Shown here: positions 50,611-60,414 of the stretch, in pieces
How the letters are laid out: every line of letters begins with the position of its first letter
Position numbering within the stretch: position 1 is the stretch's first letter
Source of the DNA: Geothrix sp.
GTDB taxonomy: Bacteria > Acidobacteriota > Holophagae > Holophagales > Holophagaceae
Length of the DNA: 64,000 nt
Direction of reading: 5' to 3'
Assembly (NCBI RefSeq): GCF_030219325.1
Contig: NZ_CP126625.1
Coordinates: 3,212,857 to 3,276,856, forward strand
Notes under the pieces: model-generated
The model's input: only the letters and a program-made list of their open reading frames with translations
What the model was told of the DNA's origin: nothing
Database searches by the model: none
Program-made: the position numbers and the translations under genes

Positions 50611-53610
50611 ATGAAGACACGACTTCCCGAACATGGCCCCCTCGAGACCCCGCGATTCTGGCGGACCCTCGAGGAACGCCTCGAGACGCCCGAAGCCCAG
50701 GCTGCGGCCCACGACGAGTTCCTGCCGGGCGCGGTCCCCAGCGCCTTTGACGATGTCCATGGCCTGCCCGTCCAGAGCGGCTTCTCCCGCCGCGACTTCC
50801 TCGGCCTGGTGAGCGCCACGGCGGCCCTGGCCGCCACCGTGGCCTGCGACCGCAAGGGCCAGGGCACCGTGGTGCCCTACACCAAGCGCCCCCTGGAGGT
50901 CGTGCCCGGCGTGGCCAACTACTACGCCAGCGGCACCCATGAAGGCCGGCGGGTCTATCCCGTCCTGGTGAAGACGCGGGAGGGCCGGCCCATCCACCTC
51001 ACGGGCAACGACGAGCACCCCGGCGTGAAGGGCAAGACCAGCCCCCGCACCCTGGCCGACGTGCTGCGCCTCTACGATCCCGACCGGCTCCGCGCTCCCA
51101 AGGCCGAGGGCCGGACCATCGGCTGGGCCGAGGCCGAGAGCCAGCTCCACAGCTCGTTGCGCTCCGCCAAGTCCTCAGGCAAGGCCGTGCTGCTGATCTC
51201 CCCCGCCGTGGTCTCCCCCAGCCGGAAGGCCCTGCTGGCGGACCTCAAGGCCGCCCTGCCCACCCTGGAGCACCTGGCCTATGAGCCTGCGGCCGGCGAT
51301 GCCGCCGAGGAGGCCGCCAAGGCCAGCTTCGGCCAGTCCGTGGATGTGCAACCCCGGCTCGCCAAGGCCAAGGTCATCCTCTCCCTGGGAGCCGATTTCC
51401 TCAACGGCGAGGATCCCGAGGCGCTGGGCGCCTGGGGCGCCCAGCGGAGGTTGAAGAGCGCGAAGGACGAGATCAACCGCCTGTGGGTCCTGGAGGGACC
51501 CCTGACGCTGACCGGCACCAACGCGGATGTGCGGGTGCCCGTGTCGCCTTCACGGATCGGCGCCATCGCTTTCGCGCTGGCGAAGGAACTGGCCGCTAAA
51601 GGTTCCGCTTTGCCCGCAGGCGCGGACTTGTCCGCGATCTCGGCGGGCGCGCCCGCCGAGCTTGGGGGGAACACCAAACTCTGGACGAACCTGCTCAAGG
51701 ATCTCCAGCATGCGGGCCGCCAGGCCGTGGTGCTCTGCGGGGCCCAGATGCCCGCCGAGGCCCACCAGGCTGCCCACCTGCTGAACGCCATGCTGGGTTC
51801 CGAGGGCGTGGCCGTTCGCGCCGCCGAGCCACTGGCCACGGTCAGGGACCTGGACACCGCCGTGAAGGCCATGGCCGAAGGGCGCTACGCCGCCGCGATC
51901 TTCTGGGACGTGAACCCTGCCTTCACCTTCCCGAGGGCCTCGGCCTGGAAGCAGGCCGCCACCAAGGTGCCGTTCCGCGCCTGGATCGGCCAGGTGGAGG
52001 ACGAGACCTCGGCCCAGTGCCAGGTCCTGCTGCCCGAGAGCCACTGGCTGGAGAGCTGGGGCGACTTCAGCACCCCGGGCGCCGCCGTCCTCCAGCAGCC
52101 CACCGTGGGCACCCTCTATGACACCCGTCAGGGCGAGGACATCCTCCTCGGCGCGCTGAAGGCCCTCGGCGCCTCCGCCCCGGACGGCTACCACGCCTAC
52201 CTGAAGGCCCGCTGGCAGAAGAGCCTGCCCGTCGTCACCTCCTTCGAGCAGGCCCTCCACGATGGCCTCGTGAAAGTCGAGGACAAGGCCCCCGCGCCCG
52301 CCTTCAAGGGGGCCTCCGTGGCCGCCGCCGCGAAGAAGGCCGCCGCCTCGCGGGCCGAGGGCCTGGAGCTGGTGCTCGTGCCGGGCTTCGCCACCCACGA
52401 TGGGCGCCACGCCAACAACAGCTGGCTGCAGGAGACTCCGGACCCCATCACCAAGATGACCTGGGACAACCCGGTGGCCCTGTCCGTGCAGGATGCGCAG
52501 GCGCTGGGCATCCAGGAGGGCGACTGGGTCAGCCTCAGCCTCGGGGAGACCACCCTGCGGCTTCCTGCCGTCCTCCAGCCCGGCCAGGCCAAGGGCGTGC
52601 TCACGCTGGCCCTCGGCTACGGCCGCGGCACCGGTGGCGTCGCCAAGGGCGTGGGCGTCAACGCCTTCCCCCTGATGGGCCTGGATCCGGCCAGCGCGAA
52701 CCTCGTCCGGGGGGTGCGCCTCGCCAAGGCCGGCGGCAGGAAGGAGCTCTCCCGCACCCAGAGCCACCACCGCATGGAGGGTCGCGACATCGTCCGCTCG
52801 CTCACCATGGACGAGTTCGAGCACCACCCGCAGGGGCACCACCACGTGCCCGAGCTGGTCACGCTGTATGAGGACCAGAAGTTCCCCGATCACAAGTGGG
52901 GCATGGTCATCGACCTGGCGGCCTGCACCGGGTGTTCGGCCTGCGTGGTGGCCTGCCAGTCGGAGAACAACGTGCCCGTGGTGGGCCCCGAGCAGGTGTC
53001 CCGTGGCCGCGAGATGCACTGGATCCGCATCGACCGCTACTACGAGGGCGAGCTGGAGAACCCCAAGGTGGTGCACCAGCCCATGCTCTGCCAGCACTGC
53101 GACCATGCGCCCTGTGAGAACGTCTGCCCGGTGAACGCCACCAACCACAGCCCCGACGGCCTCAACCAGATGGCCTACAACCGCTGCGTGGGCACCCGCT
53201 ACTGCGCCAACAACTGCCCCTACAAGGTGCGTCGCTTCAACTTCCTGGAGTACACCGCCTACAAGACCGAGCCCGAGACCCTGGTGAACAACCCCGAGGT
53301 CACGGTCCGTCCCCGCGGCGTCATGGAGAAGTGCTCCTTCTGCGTGCAGCGCATCCAGGACGTGAAGATCCGCGCCAAGGGCGAGGGCCGCGGCATCCTC
53401 GACGGCGAGATCACCACCGCCTGCATGGCCGGCTGCGCCGCCGACGCCATCGTCTTCGGCGACCTGAAGGATCCCAAGAGCAAGGTCGCCCAGCTGGTGG
53501 CCGCGAGCCGGGCCTACAAGGTGCTGGAGGAGATCGGCGCCAGGCCGGCCATCACCTACCTGGCCGATCTGAAGAACCCCGCCGTCGAGGGAGGCTCCCA
53601 TGCGCACTGA
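50611..53610 (+). CDS. actB: Alternative complex III iron-sulfur/molybdopterin-like subunit ActB
   Basis: Product of 999 residues. A Tat-type signal (FSRRDFLGLVSAT, about 57-70) follows a cytoplasmic N-terminal extension. The first part (about 90-730) is molybdopterin-oxidoreductase-like; in the family this half has no cofactor. The second part (about 745-990) binds the clusters: CTGCSACVVACQ at 772, CQHCDHAPCENVCP at 827, a Cys-rich segment with ANNCPY at about 859-870, CSFC near 911 and CMAGC at 938. It is the peripheral electron-transfer subunit. ActB and ActC overlap by 11 bases. Confidence 0.93.
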   Translation: MKTRLPEHGPLETPRFWRTLEERLETPEAQAAAHDEFLPGAVPSAFDDVHGLPVQSGFSRRDFLGLVSATAALAATVACDRKGQGTVVPYTKRPLEVVPGVANYYASGTHEGRRVYPVLVKTREGRPIHLTGNDEHPGVKGKTSPRTLADVLRLYDPDRLRAPKAEGRTIGWAEAESQLHSSLRSAKSSGKAVLLISPAVVSPSRKALLADLKAALPTLEHLAYEPAAGDAAEEAAKASFGQSVDVQPRLAKAKVILSLGADFLNGEDPEALGAWGAQRRLKSAKDEINRLWVLEGPLTLTGTNADVRVPVSPSRIGAIAFALAKELAAKGSALPAGADLSAISAGAPAELGGNTKLWTNLLKDLQHAGRQAVVLCGAQMPAEAHQAAHLLNAMLGSEGVAVRAAEPLATVRDLDTAVKAMAEGRYAAAIFWDVNPAFTFPRASAWKQAATKVPFRAWIGQVEDETSAQCQVLLPESHWLESWGDFSTPGAAVLQQPTVGTLYDTRQGEDILLGALKALGASAPDGYHAYLKARWQKSLPVVTSFEQALHDGLVKVEDKAPAPAFKGASVAAAAKKAAASRAEGLELVLVPGFATHDGRHANNSWLQETPDPITKMTWDNPVALSVQDAQALGIQEGDWVSLSLGETTLRLPAVLQPGQAKGVLTLALGYGRGTGGVAKGVGVNAFPLMGLDPASANLVRGVRLAKAGGRKELSRTQSHHRMEGRDIVRSLTMDEFEHHPQGHHHVPELVTLYEDQKFPDHKWGMVIDLAACTGCSACVVACQSENNVPVVGPEQVSRGREMHWIRIDRYYEGELENPKVVHQPMLCQHCDHAPCENVCPVNATNHSPDGLNQMAYNRCVGTRYCANNCPYKVRRFNFLEYTAYKTEPETLVNNPEVTVRPRGVMEKCSFCVQRIQDVKIRAKGEGRGILDGEITTACMAGCAADAIVFGDLKDPKSKVAQLVAASRAYKVLEEIGARPAITYLADLKNPAVEGGSHAH

Positions 53611-55003
53611 CGCCGCCCAGGCCGGCGCCATCCCGGAGGCCCTGCTGGAGCCCGCGCTCACGGTGGGCGTGGTCACCCCCGGCAGCCTCGACGACCAGGT
53701 CCTGGCCTTCCCCGAGATCAAGCCCCCCAGGCAGTGGTATGTCGGCCTGGCCATCACCCTGACGGCACTCTTCATCGGGCTCAGCTTCATCGGCTACACC
53801 TTCGTGAAGGGCATCGGCGCCTGGGGCAACAACAGCCCCGTGTTCTGGGCCTTCGACATCATCAACTTCGTGTTCTGGGTGGGCATCGGCCACGCCGGCA
53901 CGCTGATCTCGGCGATCCTCTTCCTCTTCCGCAAGCGCTGGCGCAACGCCATCGCCCGCTTCGCCGAGGCCATGACCATCTTCGCGGTCATGTGCGCCGT
54001 GGTCTTCCCCCTGATCCACATCGGCCGGCCCTGGCTGGCCTATTGGCTCTTCCCCTACCCGAACCAGCGCGCCCTCTGGACCAACTTCCGATCCCCGCTG
54101 CTCTGGGACGTCTTCGCGGTGAACACCTACTTCTCCGTGTCCCTGATGTTCTGGTACCTGGGCCTGATCCCCGACATCGCCTCCATGCGCGACCGGACCA
54201 CCAGCAAGCTGCGCAAGGTCATCTACACCATCCTGGCCCTGGGCTGGCGCGGCGCCGCCCGGCACTGGCAGCACTACGAGAAGGCCTACCTGCTGCTGGC
54301 GGGCCTGGCCACGGGCCTGGTGCTCTCCGTGCATTCCGTGGTGAGCTTCGACTTCGCCACTTCCGTGGTGCCCGGCTGGCACATGACCATCTTCCCGCCC
54401 TACTTCGTGGCGGGCGCCATCTTCGCCGGCTTCTCCATGGTGGTGATCGTGCTGGTGGTGGTGCGCGAGACCATGCAGCTGAAGAACCTGATCACCGTCC
54501 GCCACCTCGACGTGATGAACAAGGTGATCCTCGCCATGAGCTGCATCATGGGCTACAGCTACATGATGGAGGGCTTCACGGCCTGGTACTCCATGAACGA
54601 GTTCCTGCACCACGGCTTCATGAACATCATCTCCGGCACCTACGGCTGGGCGGGCTGGCTCACCATCTTCTGCAACATCCTCTTCCCCCAGATCCTCTGG
54701 TTCAGGAAGGCCCGCACCAGCTACTTCTGGATGATCCTGGTGGCCCTGGGCGTCACGGTGGGCATGTGGTTCGAGCGCTTCGTGATCATCGTGATCTCGC
54801 TGCACCAGGACTACCTGCCCTCCGCGTGGCGCATCTACCAGCCCACCATGACGGACTTCGGCATCCTGCTGGGCACCTTCGGCCTCTTCTTCACCATGGT
54901 CCTGCTCTTCGCCCGGGTCCTGCCGGTCATCGCGACCACGGAAGTGAAGGCGATCCTGCCGGACGCGCAGCCTTCTCACCATGGAGATGACCACCATGTC
55001 TGA
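53600..55003 (+). CDS. actC: Alternative complex III membrane subunit ActC (NrfD-like)
   Basis: Product of 467 residues with ten hydrophobic segments, NrfD/PsrC-type, thought to hold the quinol site with ActB. GHAGTLISAILFLFRKRWR, RPWLAYWLFPYPNQR and the SVHSVVSFDFATSVVPGWH segment match ActC. The C-terminus ends with a His-rich tail (PSHHGDDHHV). The ATG lies in the last 11 bases of actB with GGGAGG in front, so translation is coupled. Confidence 0.93.
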   Translation: MRTDAAQAGAIPEALLEPALTVGVVTPGSLDDQVLAFPEIKPPRQWYVGLAITLTALFIGLSFIGYTFVKGIGAWGNNSPVFWAFDIINFVFWVGIGHAGTLISAILFLFRKRWRNAIARFAEAMTIFAVMCAVVFPLIHIGRPWLAYWLFPYPNQRALWTNFRSPLLWDVFAVNTYFSVSLMFWYLGLIPDIASMRDRTTSKLRKVIYTILALGWRGAARHWQHYEKAYLLLAGLATGLVLSVHSVVSFDFATSVVPGWHMTIFPPYFVAGAIFAGFSMVVIVLVVVRETMQLKNLITVRHLDVMNKVILAMSCIMGYSYMMEGFTAWYSMNEFLHHGFMNIISGTYGWAGWLTIFCNILFPQILWFRKARTSYFWMILVALGVTVGMWFERFVIIVISLHQDYLPSAWRIYQPTMTDFGILLGTFGLFFTMVLLFARVLPVIATTEVKAILPDAQPSHHGDDHHV

Positions 55004-56138
55004 GACCTCATTCGCCGTCCTCGGCATCTTCGACACGCCCAACGCCCTGATGGCGGCCATCCCCAAGGCCCGCGCCGCCAAGCTCGGCACCGTCGAGGCC
55101 TACACGCCCTATCCCATCCATGGCATCGACGAGGCCCTGGGCCTGCGAAAGTCGCCCCTGGGCGGCATGGTGCTGGTCATGGGCATCATCGGCGCGCTCA
55201 CCGCCTTCGGCTTCCAGTACTGGATCAGCGCCGTCGACTACCCGATCATCACCGGCGGCAAGCCCGCCGGCTCCTGGGAAGCCTTCATCCCCATCATGTT
55301 CGAAGTGACGGTGCTCTTCGCCACCTTCACGGCGGGCCTCGGGATGCTGTTCCTGCTCAACAAGCTGCCCTTCTTCGGGCACCCGGTGCTGTCCTCGAAG
55401 GCCATCACGGGCATCACCCGGGACCGCTATGTCCTGGCCCTGGAGGCCGAGGACGAGGGCTTCGACAGCGCCGCCGCCGCCCAGGCCCTGCGGGCCGCGG
55501 GCGCCGTCGAAGTGGAGGTGCTGCCCGCCCCCGATCGCAGCCCCTTCCTCACCAGCGACTTCATCCTGCGCACCCTGGGCGGCATCTTCGTGGCCTGCTT
55601 GGTGGCGGGCATCGCGATCTACAGCCTCACCAAGTGGTTCCCCATCCTGAAGCCCATGGTCTACATGCAGGACCAGCCCCGCCTCAATGCCCAGAAGGCG
55701 TCGACCTTCTTCAAGGACGGCCACGGCATGCAGAAGCCCGTGCCCGGCACCGTGGCCCGGGGCTACCTGCCCACCGCCACGGGTACCCAGGAGGCCGCCG
55801 CCGCCCTCATCAATCCCCTGCCCCGCACCCAGGAGGTCTTCGCCCTGGGCCGCAAGGTCTTCACCACCCGCTGTGAGGTCTGCCACGGCGCCGTCGGCAA
55901 CGGCTCCGGCAGCCTGACCGCGGCCTACGGGGCCAAGGCCGGCAACCTGCAGTCCCAGCAGTTCCGGGACTACCCGGACGGCAAGATCTACTGGGCCATC
56001 GTCAACGGGAAGAATGCCATGCCCTCCCACGCCCCCTACCTCTCCGAGCGGGAGCGCTGGGCCGTGGTGCACTACGTGCGCGCCCTGCAGCGCGCCCAGA
56101 ACGCCAAGGACGAGGACCTGAAGGTGGTCACCCCATGA
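54996..56138 (+). CDS. actDE: Alternative complex III fused ActD-ActE (DUF3341 + monoheme cytochrome c)
   Basis: Product of 380 residues that joins two normally separate subunits. Residues about 1-175 are ActD (DUF3341): SFAVLGIFDTPNALMAAIPK, two membrane helices (about 55-80 and 95-118) and VLALEAEDEGFDS. A third membrane helix (about 190-212) anchors the second half, an ActE-type cytochrome c with CEVCH at 293-297 and a Met ligand candidate in AMPSHAPYLS. ATG 54996 (GGAG nine bases upstream) is preferred to ATG 54981. It overlaps actC by eight bases and actF by four. Confidence 0.88.
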   Translation: MSETSFAVLGIFDTPNALMAAIPKARAAKLGTVEAYTPYPIHGIDEALGLRKSPLGGMVLVMGIIGALTAFGFQYWISAVDYPIITGGKPAGSWEAFIPIMFEVTVLFATFTAGLGMLFLLNKLPFFGHPVLSSKAITGITRDRYVLALEAEDEGFDSAAAAQALRAAGAVEVEVLPAPDRSPFLTSDFILRTLGGIFVACLVAGIAIYSLTKWFPILKPMVYMQDQPRLNAQKASTFFKDGHGMQKPVPGTVARGYLPTATGTQEAAAALINPLPRTQEVFALGRKVFTTRCEVCHGAVGNGSGSLTAAYGAKAGNLQSQQFRDYPDGKIYWAIVNGKNAMPSHAPYLSERERWAVVHYVRALQRAQNAKDEDLKVVTP

Positions 56139-57283
56139 GCCAGAACAAGCACGCCTCCACCCTCATCTGGGGCGCCACGGCGCTCGGCGCCCTGGGCGTC
56201 GCCGGCACCTATGCGGCGGCCGGTCCCGAGCGCTTCTGGGCCAACTGGATCCTCTGGTTCGTCCTGATGTTCACCCTGGGCCTCGGCTCCCTCTTCATCG
56301 TGGCCCTCGAGCACCTAGTGAGCGCCCGCTGGAGCGTGCCCATCCGCCGCATCCCCGAGCGCCTGGCCACCTTGCTGCTGCCCGCCATCCCCGTGGGCCT
56401 CATCGCCCTGGGCGCCATCCCCGTGCTCTACCCCGGCGCCCGGCCCGAGGCGGCCCACCACCCGATCCTGGCCGGCAAGGCCTTCTGGCTGAGCCTGCCC
56501 TTCTTCTCCGTGCGCACCCTGATCGCCTTCGGCCTCTGCCTCCTGGGCCTGGCCATGCTGGTGGGGGGCTCGCTGAAGCAGGACGGCTCCAAGGACCCCG
56601 CGTTCAACGTCCGCGCCCGGAAGTTCGCCCCAGCCTTCATGGCGATCTTCGCCCTGGTCATCACCCTCATCGCCTTCGACTGGATCTCGGGCCTGACGCC
56701 CGAGTGGTACAGCGACATCTTCGGGGTCTACGTCTTCGCCGGCGCCTTCCTCAGCGGCCTGGCGGCCACGGCGCTGTCCGTGCTCTACCTCCAGGACCGG
56801 AACCGCCTGGAGGGCGTGAAGGGCGACCACCTCTACAACCTGGGCGCCTTCCTCTTCGGCTTCACCGTGTTCTGGTCCTACATCGGCTTCGCCCAGTACA
56901 TGCTGATGTGGTACGCGAACCTGCCGGATGAAGTCATCTACTACAAGATCCGCCTGGCGGGCGCCTGGCGCGCCATCACCATCTCCTTGGCCTTCCTGCA
57001 CTTCATCCTGCCCTTCTTCGCCCTGGTGACCCGGGACTCGAAGAAGGATCCCAGGCGCATGCGCCGCGTGGCCTTCCTGATGCTCGGCGCCCACGTGCTG
57101 GACATGTACTGGCTCATCTTCCCCGCGCTCGGCGCCAAGCCGCTCTTCTCCTGGCCCGAGCTCAGCTTCGCCCTCTTCTTCATCGGCGGGATCCTCCTCT
57201 GGGTCCGCGGCGCCATGCAGAAGGGCGAGGACATGCCCGTCGGCGATCCCTTCCTCCGCGAGGGTCTGGAGTTCCGGCTATGA
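56135..57283 (+). CDS. actF: Alternative complex III membrane subunit ActF (NrfD-like)
   Basis: Product of 382 residues with about ten membrane segments, related to ActC but shorter. Recognisable parts: WANWILWFVLMFTLGLGSLF, PEWYSDIFGVYVFAGAFLSG and FSYIGFAQYMLMW-type sequence (FWSYIGFAQYMLMWYANLPD). It is the second proton-channel-like subunit in the family. ATGA overlaps connect it with both neighbours. Confidence 0.92.
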   Translation: MSQNKHASTLIWGATALGALGVAGTYAAAGPERFWANWILWFVLMFTLGLGSLFIVALEHLVSARWSVPIRRIPERLATLLLPAIPVGLIALGAIPVLYPGARPEAAHHPILAGKAFWLSLPFFSVRTLIAFGLCLLGLAMLVGGSLKQDGSKDPAFNVRARKFAPAFMAIFALVITLIAFDWISGLTPEWYSDIFGVYVFAGAFLSGLAATALSVLYLQDRNRLEGVKGDHLYNLGAFLFGFTVFWSYIGFAQYMLMWYANLPDEVIYYKIRLAGAWRAITISLAFLHFILPFFALVTRDSKKDPRRMRRVAFLMLGAHVLDMYWLIFPALGAKPLFSWPELSFALFFIGGILLWVRGAMQKGEDMPVGDPFLREGLEFRL

Positions 57284-57978
57284 AGCTCAACGACTACCTC
57301 TCTCCCGAAGAGTTGAAGCGCCTCGCCTCCGCCCTGCTGGTGGTGCTGGGCTTCATCGCCATCGCCGCCTTTTTCGGCTTCACCGTGGTGCCTGGCCTGC
57401 GCTACCAGGCCCACACCACCGACACCTCCGTCCAGGCCGTGCAGGGCGAGACCGGCTGGCTGGATCCCACGGAATACCCCGCTGTGGCCCGGGAGGTCAT
57501 CCCCCCCATCGACCCCAGGACCGTCATGACCCCCAATCCCGAACTCCTGGCCCGGGGCAAGGCGCTCTTCGACCAGAACTGCGCCACCTGCCACGGCGCG
57601 GAAGGCAAGGGCGATGGCGCCGCCGGCAAGGGGCTCAATCCCAGGCCCCGCAACTTCTCCGAGAAGGCGGGCTGGAAGAACGGCACGCGGATCGAGGACA
57701 TCTACAAGACCCTGGACGAGGGCATCAAGGGCAGCTCCATGGTGTCCTACAACTACCTGCGCAAGAAGGACCGCATGGCCCTGGCGCATGCGGTGCAGGC
57801 CATGGGCTCCTTCGACCACGGCGCCAGCGACCCCAGGGCCCTCGCCAGCCTGGAGAAGCTCTTCGCCAGCGCCGGCGAGGTCATCCCCAACCGCATTCCC
57901 GTGAGCCGCGCCGTGACCATCCTCTGCCGCGAATATGCGGAAGCCCGTCCCCAGCCCGCCCCATCGACCATCCGCTGA
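57280..57978 (+). CDS. Membrane-anchored monoheme cytochrome c
   Basis: Product of 232 residues with an N-terminal membrane helix (about 15-37) and one heme c motif, CATCH at 101-105, followed by GAEGKGDGAAGKGLNPRP and the Met region SMVSYNYL. The C-terminal 45 residues lack similarity I can name. Since actDE already carries an ActE-like heme, this is a second monoheme cytochrome, possibly the carrier between alternative complex III and the caa3 oxidase. ATGA overlap with actF; four bases to the sco start. Confidence 0.85.
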   Translation: MKLNDYLSPEELKRLASALLVVLGFIAIAAFFGFTVVPGLRYQAHTTDTSVQAVQGETGWLDPTEYPAVAREVIPPIDPRTVMTPNPELLARGKALFDQNCATCHGAEGKGDGAAGKGLNPRPRNFSEKAGWKNGTRIEDIYKTLDEGIKGSSMVSYNYLRKKDRMALAHAVQAMGSFDHGASDPRALASLEKLFASAGEVIPNRIPVSRAVTILCREYAEARPQPAPSTIR

Positions 57979-57982
57979 GCCC

Positions 57983-58795
57983 ATGACCAAGCCCTCGCTT
58001 CGACAGTTCCTCCTCACCTTCACGCTCACGGCCATGGCCCTGAGTCCGACGATGATGAAGGCCCAATCCCCGGCCCCGACTTTCACCGCGGAAGAGGTGG
58101 GCATCAACGAGAAGCTGGGCGCCACCATCCCCCTCGACCTTGAGCTGAAGGACGAGGATGGCAAACGCGTCACCCTGCGCCAGCTCATCGACAAGCCCAC
58201 CATCCTGACCCTCAACTACTTCCGCTGTGCCGGCATCTGCACGCCGCAGCTCGGGGGCGTCGCTGAGGTCATCAACCGCACGGAGGCCGTGCCCGGCCGG
58301 GACTTCCAGGTGCTCACCGTGAGCTTCGACGAGCGGGACGAGCCCGAGGTCGCCGCCCAGAAGCGCACCAACTACCTGGGCGAGATCAAGCGGCCCATGC
58401 CGCCCGCCGCCTGGCGCTTCCTGACGGGACCCGGGGCCACCACCAGGGCCCTGGCGGACGCCGTGGGGTTCAAGTTCAAGCGCGACAAGGATGACTTCAT
58501 CCACGCCGCCGCCATCATCTTCCTCAGTCCGAAAGGACAGGTGACCCGCTACATGTACGGCGTCACCTACCTGCCCGCCGACGTGCAGCTGGCGGCCCAG
58601 GAGGCGGCCCGGGGCGAGGCCCAGCCCACCATCAACAAGTTCCTGAAGTTCTGTTTCAGCTATGACCCCGTCGGGCGCAGGTACGTCCTGAACACCACCA
58701 CCATCGGCGCCACGTTCATCATTCTGGGCGCACTGGTCTTCGTGTTCGCGCTGACCCGCCGCGGGCGCAGGACCCAGTCAGAGGAGGGCCAATGA
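57983..58795 (+). CDS. sco: SCO1/SenC copper chaperone
   Basis: Product of 270 residues that delivers copper to the CuA site of oxidase subunit II. Thioredoxin fold with FRCAGICTPQL (Cys82, Cys86) and His174 in DDFIHAAAIIF, the three copper ligands of the family. The N-terminus is a signal/anchor (about 1-28), and a second hydrophobic helix near the C-terminus (TTTIGATFIILGALVFVFAL) anchors it again. ATG 57983 was chosen since an earlier in-frame start would sit inside the cytochrome gene. Overlaps ctaD by ATGA. Confidence 0.92.
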   Translation: MTKPSLRQFLLTFTLTAMALSPTMMKAQSPAPTFTAEEVGINEKLGATIPLDLELKDEDGKRVTLRQLIDKPTILTLNYFRCAGICTPQLGGVAEVINRTEAVPGRDFQVLTVSFDERDEPEVAAQKRTNYLGEIKRPMPPAAWRFLTGPGATTRALADAVGFKFKRDKDDFIHAAAIIFLSPKGQVTRYMYGVTYLPADVQLAAQEAARGEAQPTINKFLKFCFSYDPVGRRYVLNTTTIGATFIILGALVFVFALTRRGRRTQSEEGQ

Positions 58796-60414
58796 GCACG
58801 CATGCTTCCACGGCGCAGCCGAGCTACCTGGTGGACACCGGGACGCGCAAGGGCCTCCTGGCCTGGCTGACCACCACGGACCACAAGCGCATCGGGCTGC
58901 TCTACCTCTACTCGACCATCACGTTCTTCTTCGTCGCCGTCGGCGTCGCCTTCGTGATGCGCCTGGTGCAGCTGACCACCTTCCAGAAGCTGATCTCGGC
59001 CCAGACCTACAACGCCCTCTTCACGCTCCACGGCGTGATCATGATCTTCCTGTTCATCATCCCGGGCATTCCGGCGGTCTTCGGGAATTTCTTCCTGCCG
59101 ATCCTGATCGGCGCGAAGGACGTGTCCTTCCCCAGGCTGAACCTCGCCTCCTGGTACTTCTACATGGCCGGGGCCATCCTGGCGGTGCTCTCCCTCTTCA
59201 CCGGCGGCGGCGCGCCTGACACCGGCTGGACCTTCTACGCGCCCTTCAGCCTGAAGACCGGCACCAACGTCAGCCTGGCGGTCTTCGCGGCCTTCATCCT
59301 GGGCTTCTCGTCCATGCTCACGGGCATCAACTTCGTCACCACCATCCACCGCCTGCGGGCGCCCGGCATGAAGTGGTTCCGGATGCCCCTGATGTGCTGG
59401 GCCCTCTACTCCACCGCCTGGATCCAGCTCCTGGCCACCCCCATCGTGGCCATCACCCTGGTGCTGGTCATCCTGGAGCGCTTCTTCGGCATCGGCATCT
59501 TCGACCCCGCCAAGGGCGGCGACCCTCTGCTCTACCAGCACCTCTTCTGGATCTACTCACACCCGGCGGTCTACATCATGATCCTGCCGGCCATGGGCGT
59601 GATCTCCGAGATCCTGCCCACCTTCACCAAGCGCCCCATCTTCGGCTACAAGGCCATCGCCTTCAGCTCCATGTCCATCGCCGCCGTGGGCAGCCTGGTC
59701 TGGGCCCACCACATGTTCACGTCGGGCATGAGCAACACGGCCCAGATCGTCTTCTCCCTGCTCACCATGGTCGTGGCCGTGCCCAGCGCCATCAAGGTCT
59801 TCAACTGGGTGAGCACCCTCTACAAGGGCAGCATCGACTTCCAGCCGCCCCTGCTCTTCACCATGACCTTCATCTTCCTGTTCTGCATCGGCGGCCTGAC
59901 GGGGGTCATGCAGGGGGCCCTGGCCATCAATGTGCACATCCACGACACCTACTTCATCGTGGGGCACTTCCACTACGTGATGTTCGGGGGCACCGGCATG
60001 GCCCTCTTCGCGGCCCTGCTCTACTGGTTCCCCAAGATGTGGGGGCGGATGTATTCCAAGAAGGCCATCTACGTGGCCTGGTTCCCCATGTTCATCGGCT
60101 TCAACATGCTCTACTTCGGCATGATGATCGCGGGGGTGCTCGGCATGCCCCGGCGCTACTACGTGCATCTGCCGCAGTACCACACGCTGCACATCGTCAT
60201 GACGGTGGGCAGCTGGTTCCTGATCCTGGGCCTCCTGATCTTCTTCGGCACCCTGCTGCGGGCGATCTTCAAGGGCCCCAAGGCCGAGGACAACCCCTGG
60301 GGTGGCGTCACCCTGGAGTGGACCATTCCCAGCCCGCCGCCCCTGGAGAACTTCGAAGAGATCCCCACCATCACCCACGGCCCCTACCACTTCGAGCAGC
60401 AGGAGGCGAGATGA
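58792..60414 (+). CDS. ctaD: Cytochrome c oxidase subunit I, A2-type
   Basis: Product of 540 residues with 12 membrane helices. Catalytic core of the caa3 oxidase. Residues 255-261 read YSHPAVY: the usual Glu of HPEVY is Ala and a Tyr precedes the Ser, the YSHPxV pattern of A2-type oxidases such as that of Rhodothermus marinus. His257 is a CuB ligand; WAHHMFTSG supplies two more; HDTYFIVGHFHYVM has heme ligands. The N-terminus contains TTDHKRIGLLYLY. ATGA overlaps join it to sco and to the 35-residue micro-ORF. Confidence 0.95.
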   Translation: MSTHASTAQPSYLVDTGTRKGLLAWLTTTDHKRIGLLYLYSTITFFFVAVGVAFVMRLVQLTTFQKLISAQTYNALFTLHGVIMIFLFIIPGIPAVFGNFFLPILIGAKDVSFPRLNLASWYFYMAGAILAVLSLFTGGGAPDTGWTFYAPFSLKTGTNVSLAVFAAFILGFSSMLTGINFVTTIHRLRAPGMKWFRMPLMCWALYSTAWIQLLATPIVAITLVLVILERFFGIGIFDPAKGGDPLLYQHLFWIYSHPAVYIMILPAMGVISEILPTFTKRPIFGYKAIAFSSMSIAAVGSLVWAHHMFTSGMSNTAQIVFSLLTMVVAVPSAIKVFNWVSTLYKGSIDFQPPLLFTMTFIFLFCIGGLTGVMQGALAINVHIHDTYFIVGHFHYVMFGGTGMALFAALLYWFPKMWGRMYSKKAIYVAWFPMFIGFNMLYFGMMIAGVLGMPRRYYVHLPQYHTLHIVMTVGSWFLILGLLIFFGTLLRAIFKGPKAEDNPWGGVTLEWTIPSPPPLENFEEIPTITHGPYHFEQQEAR

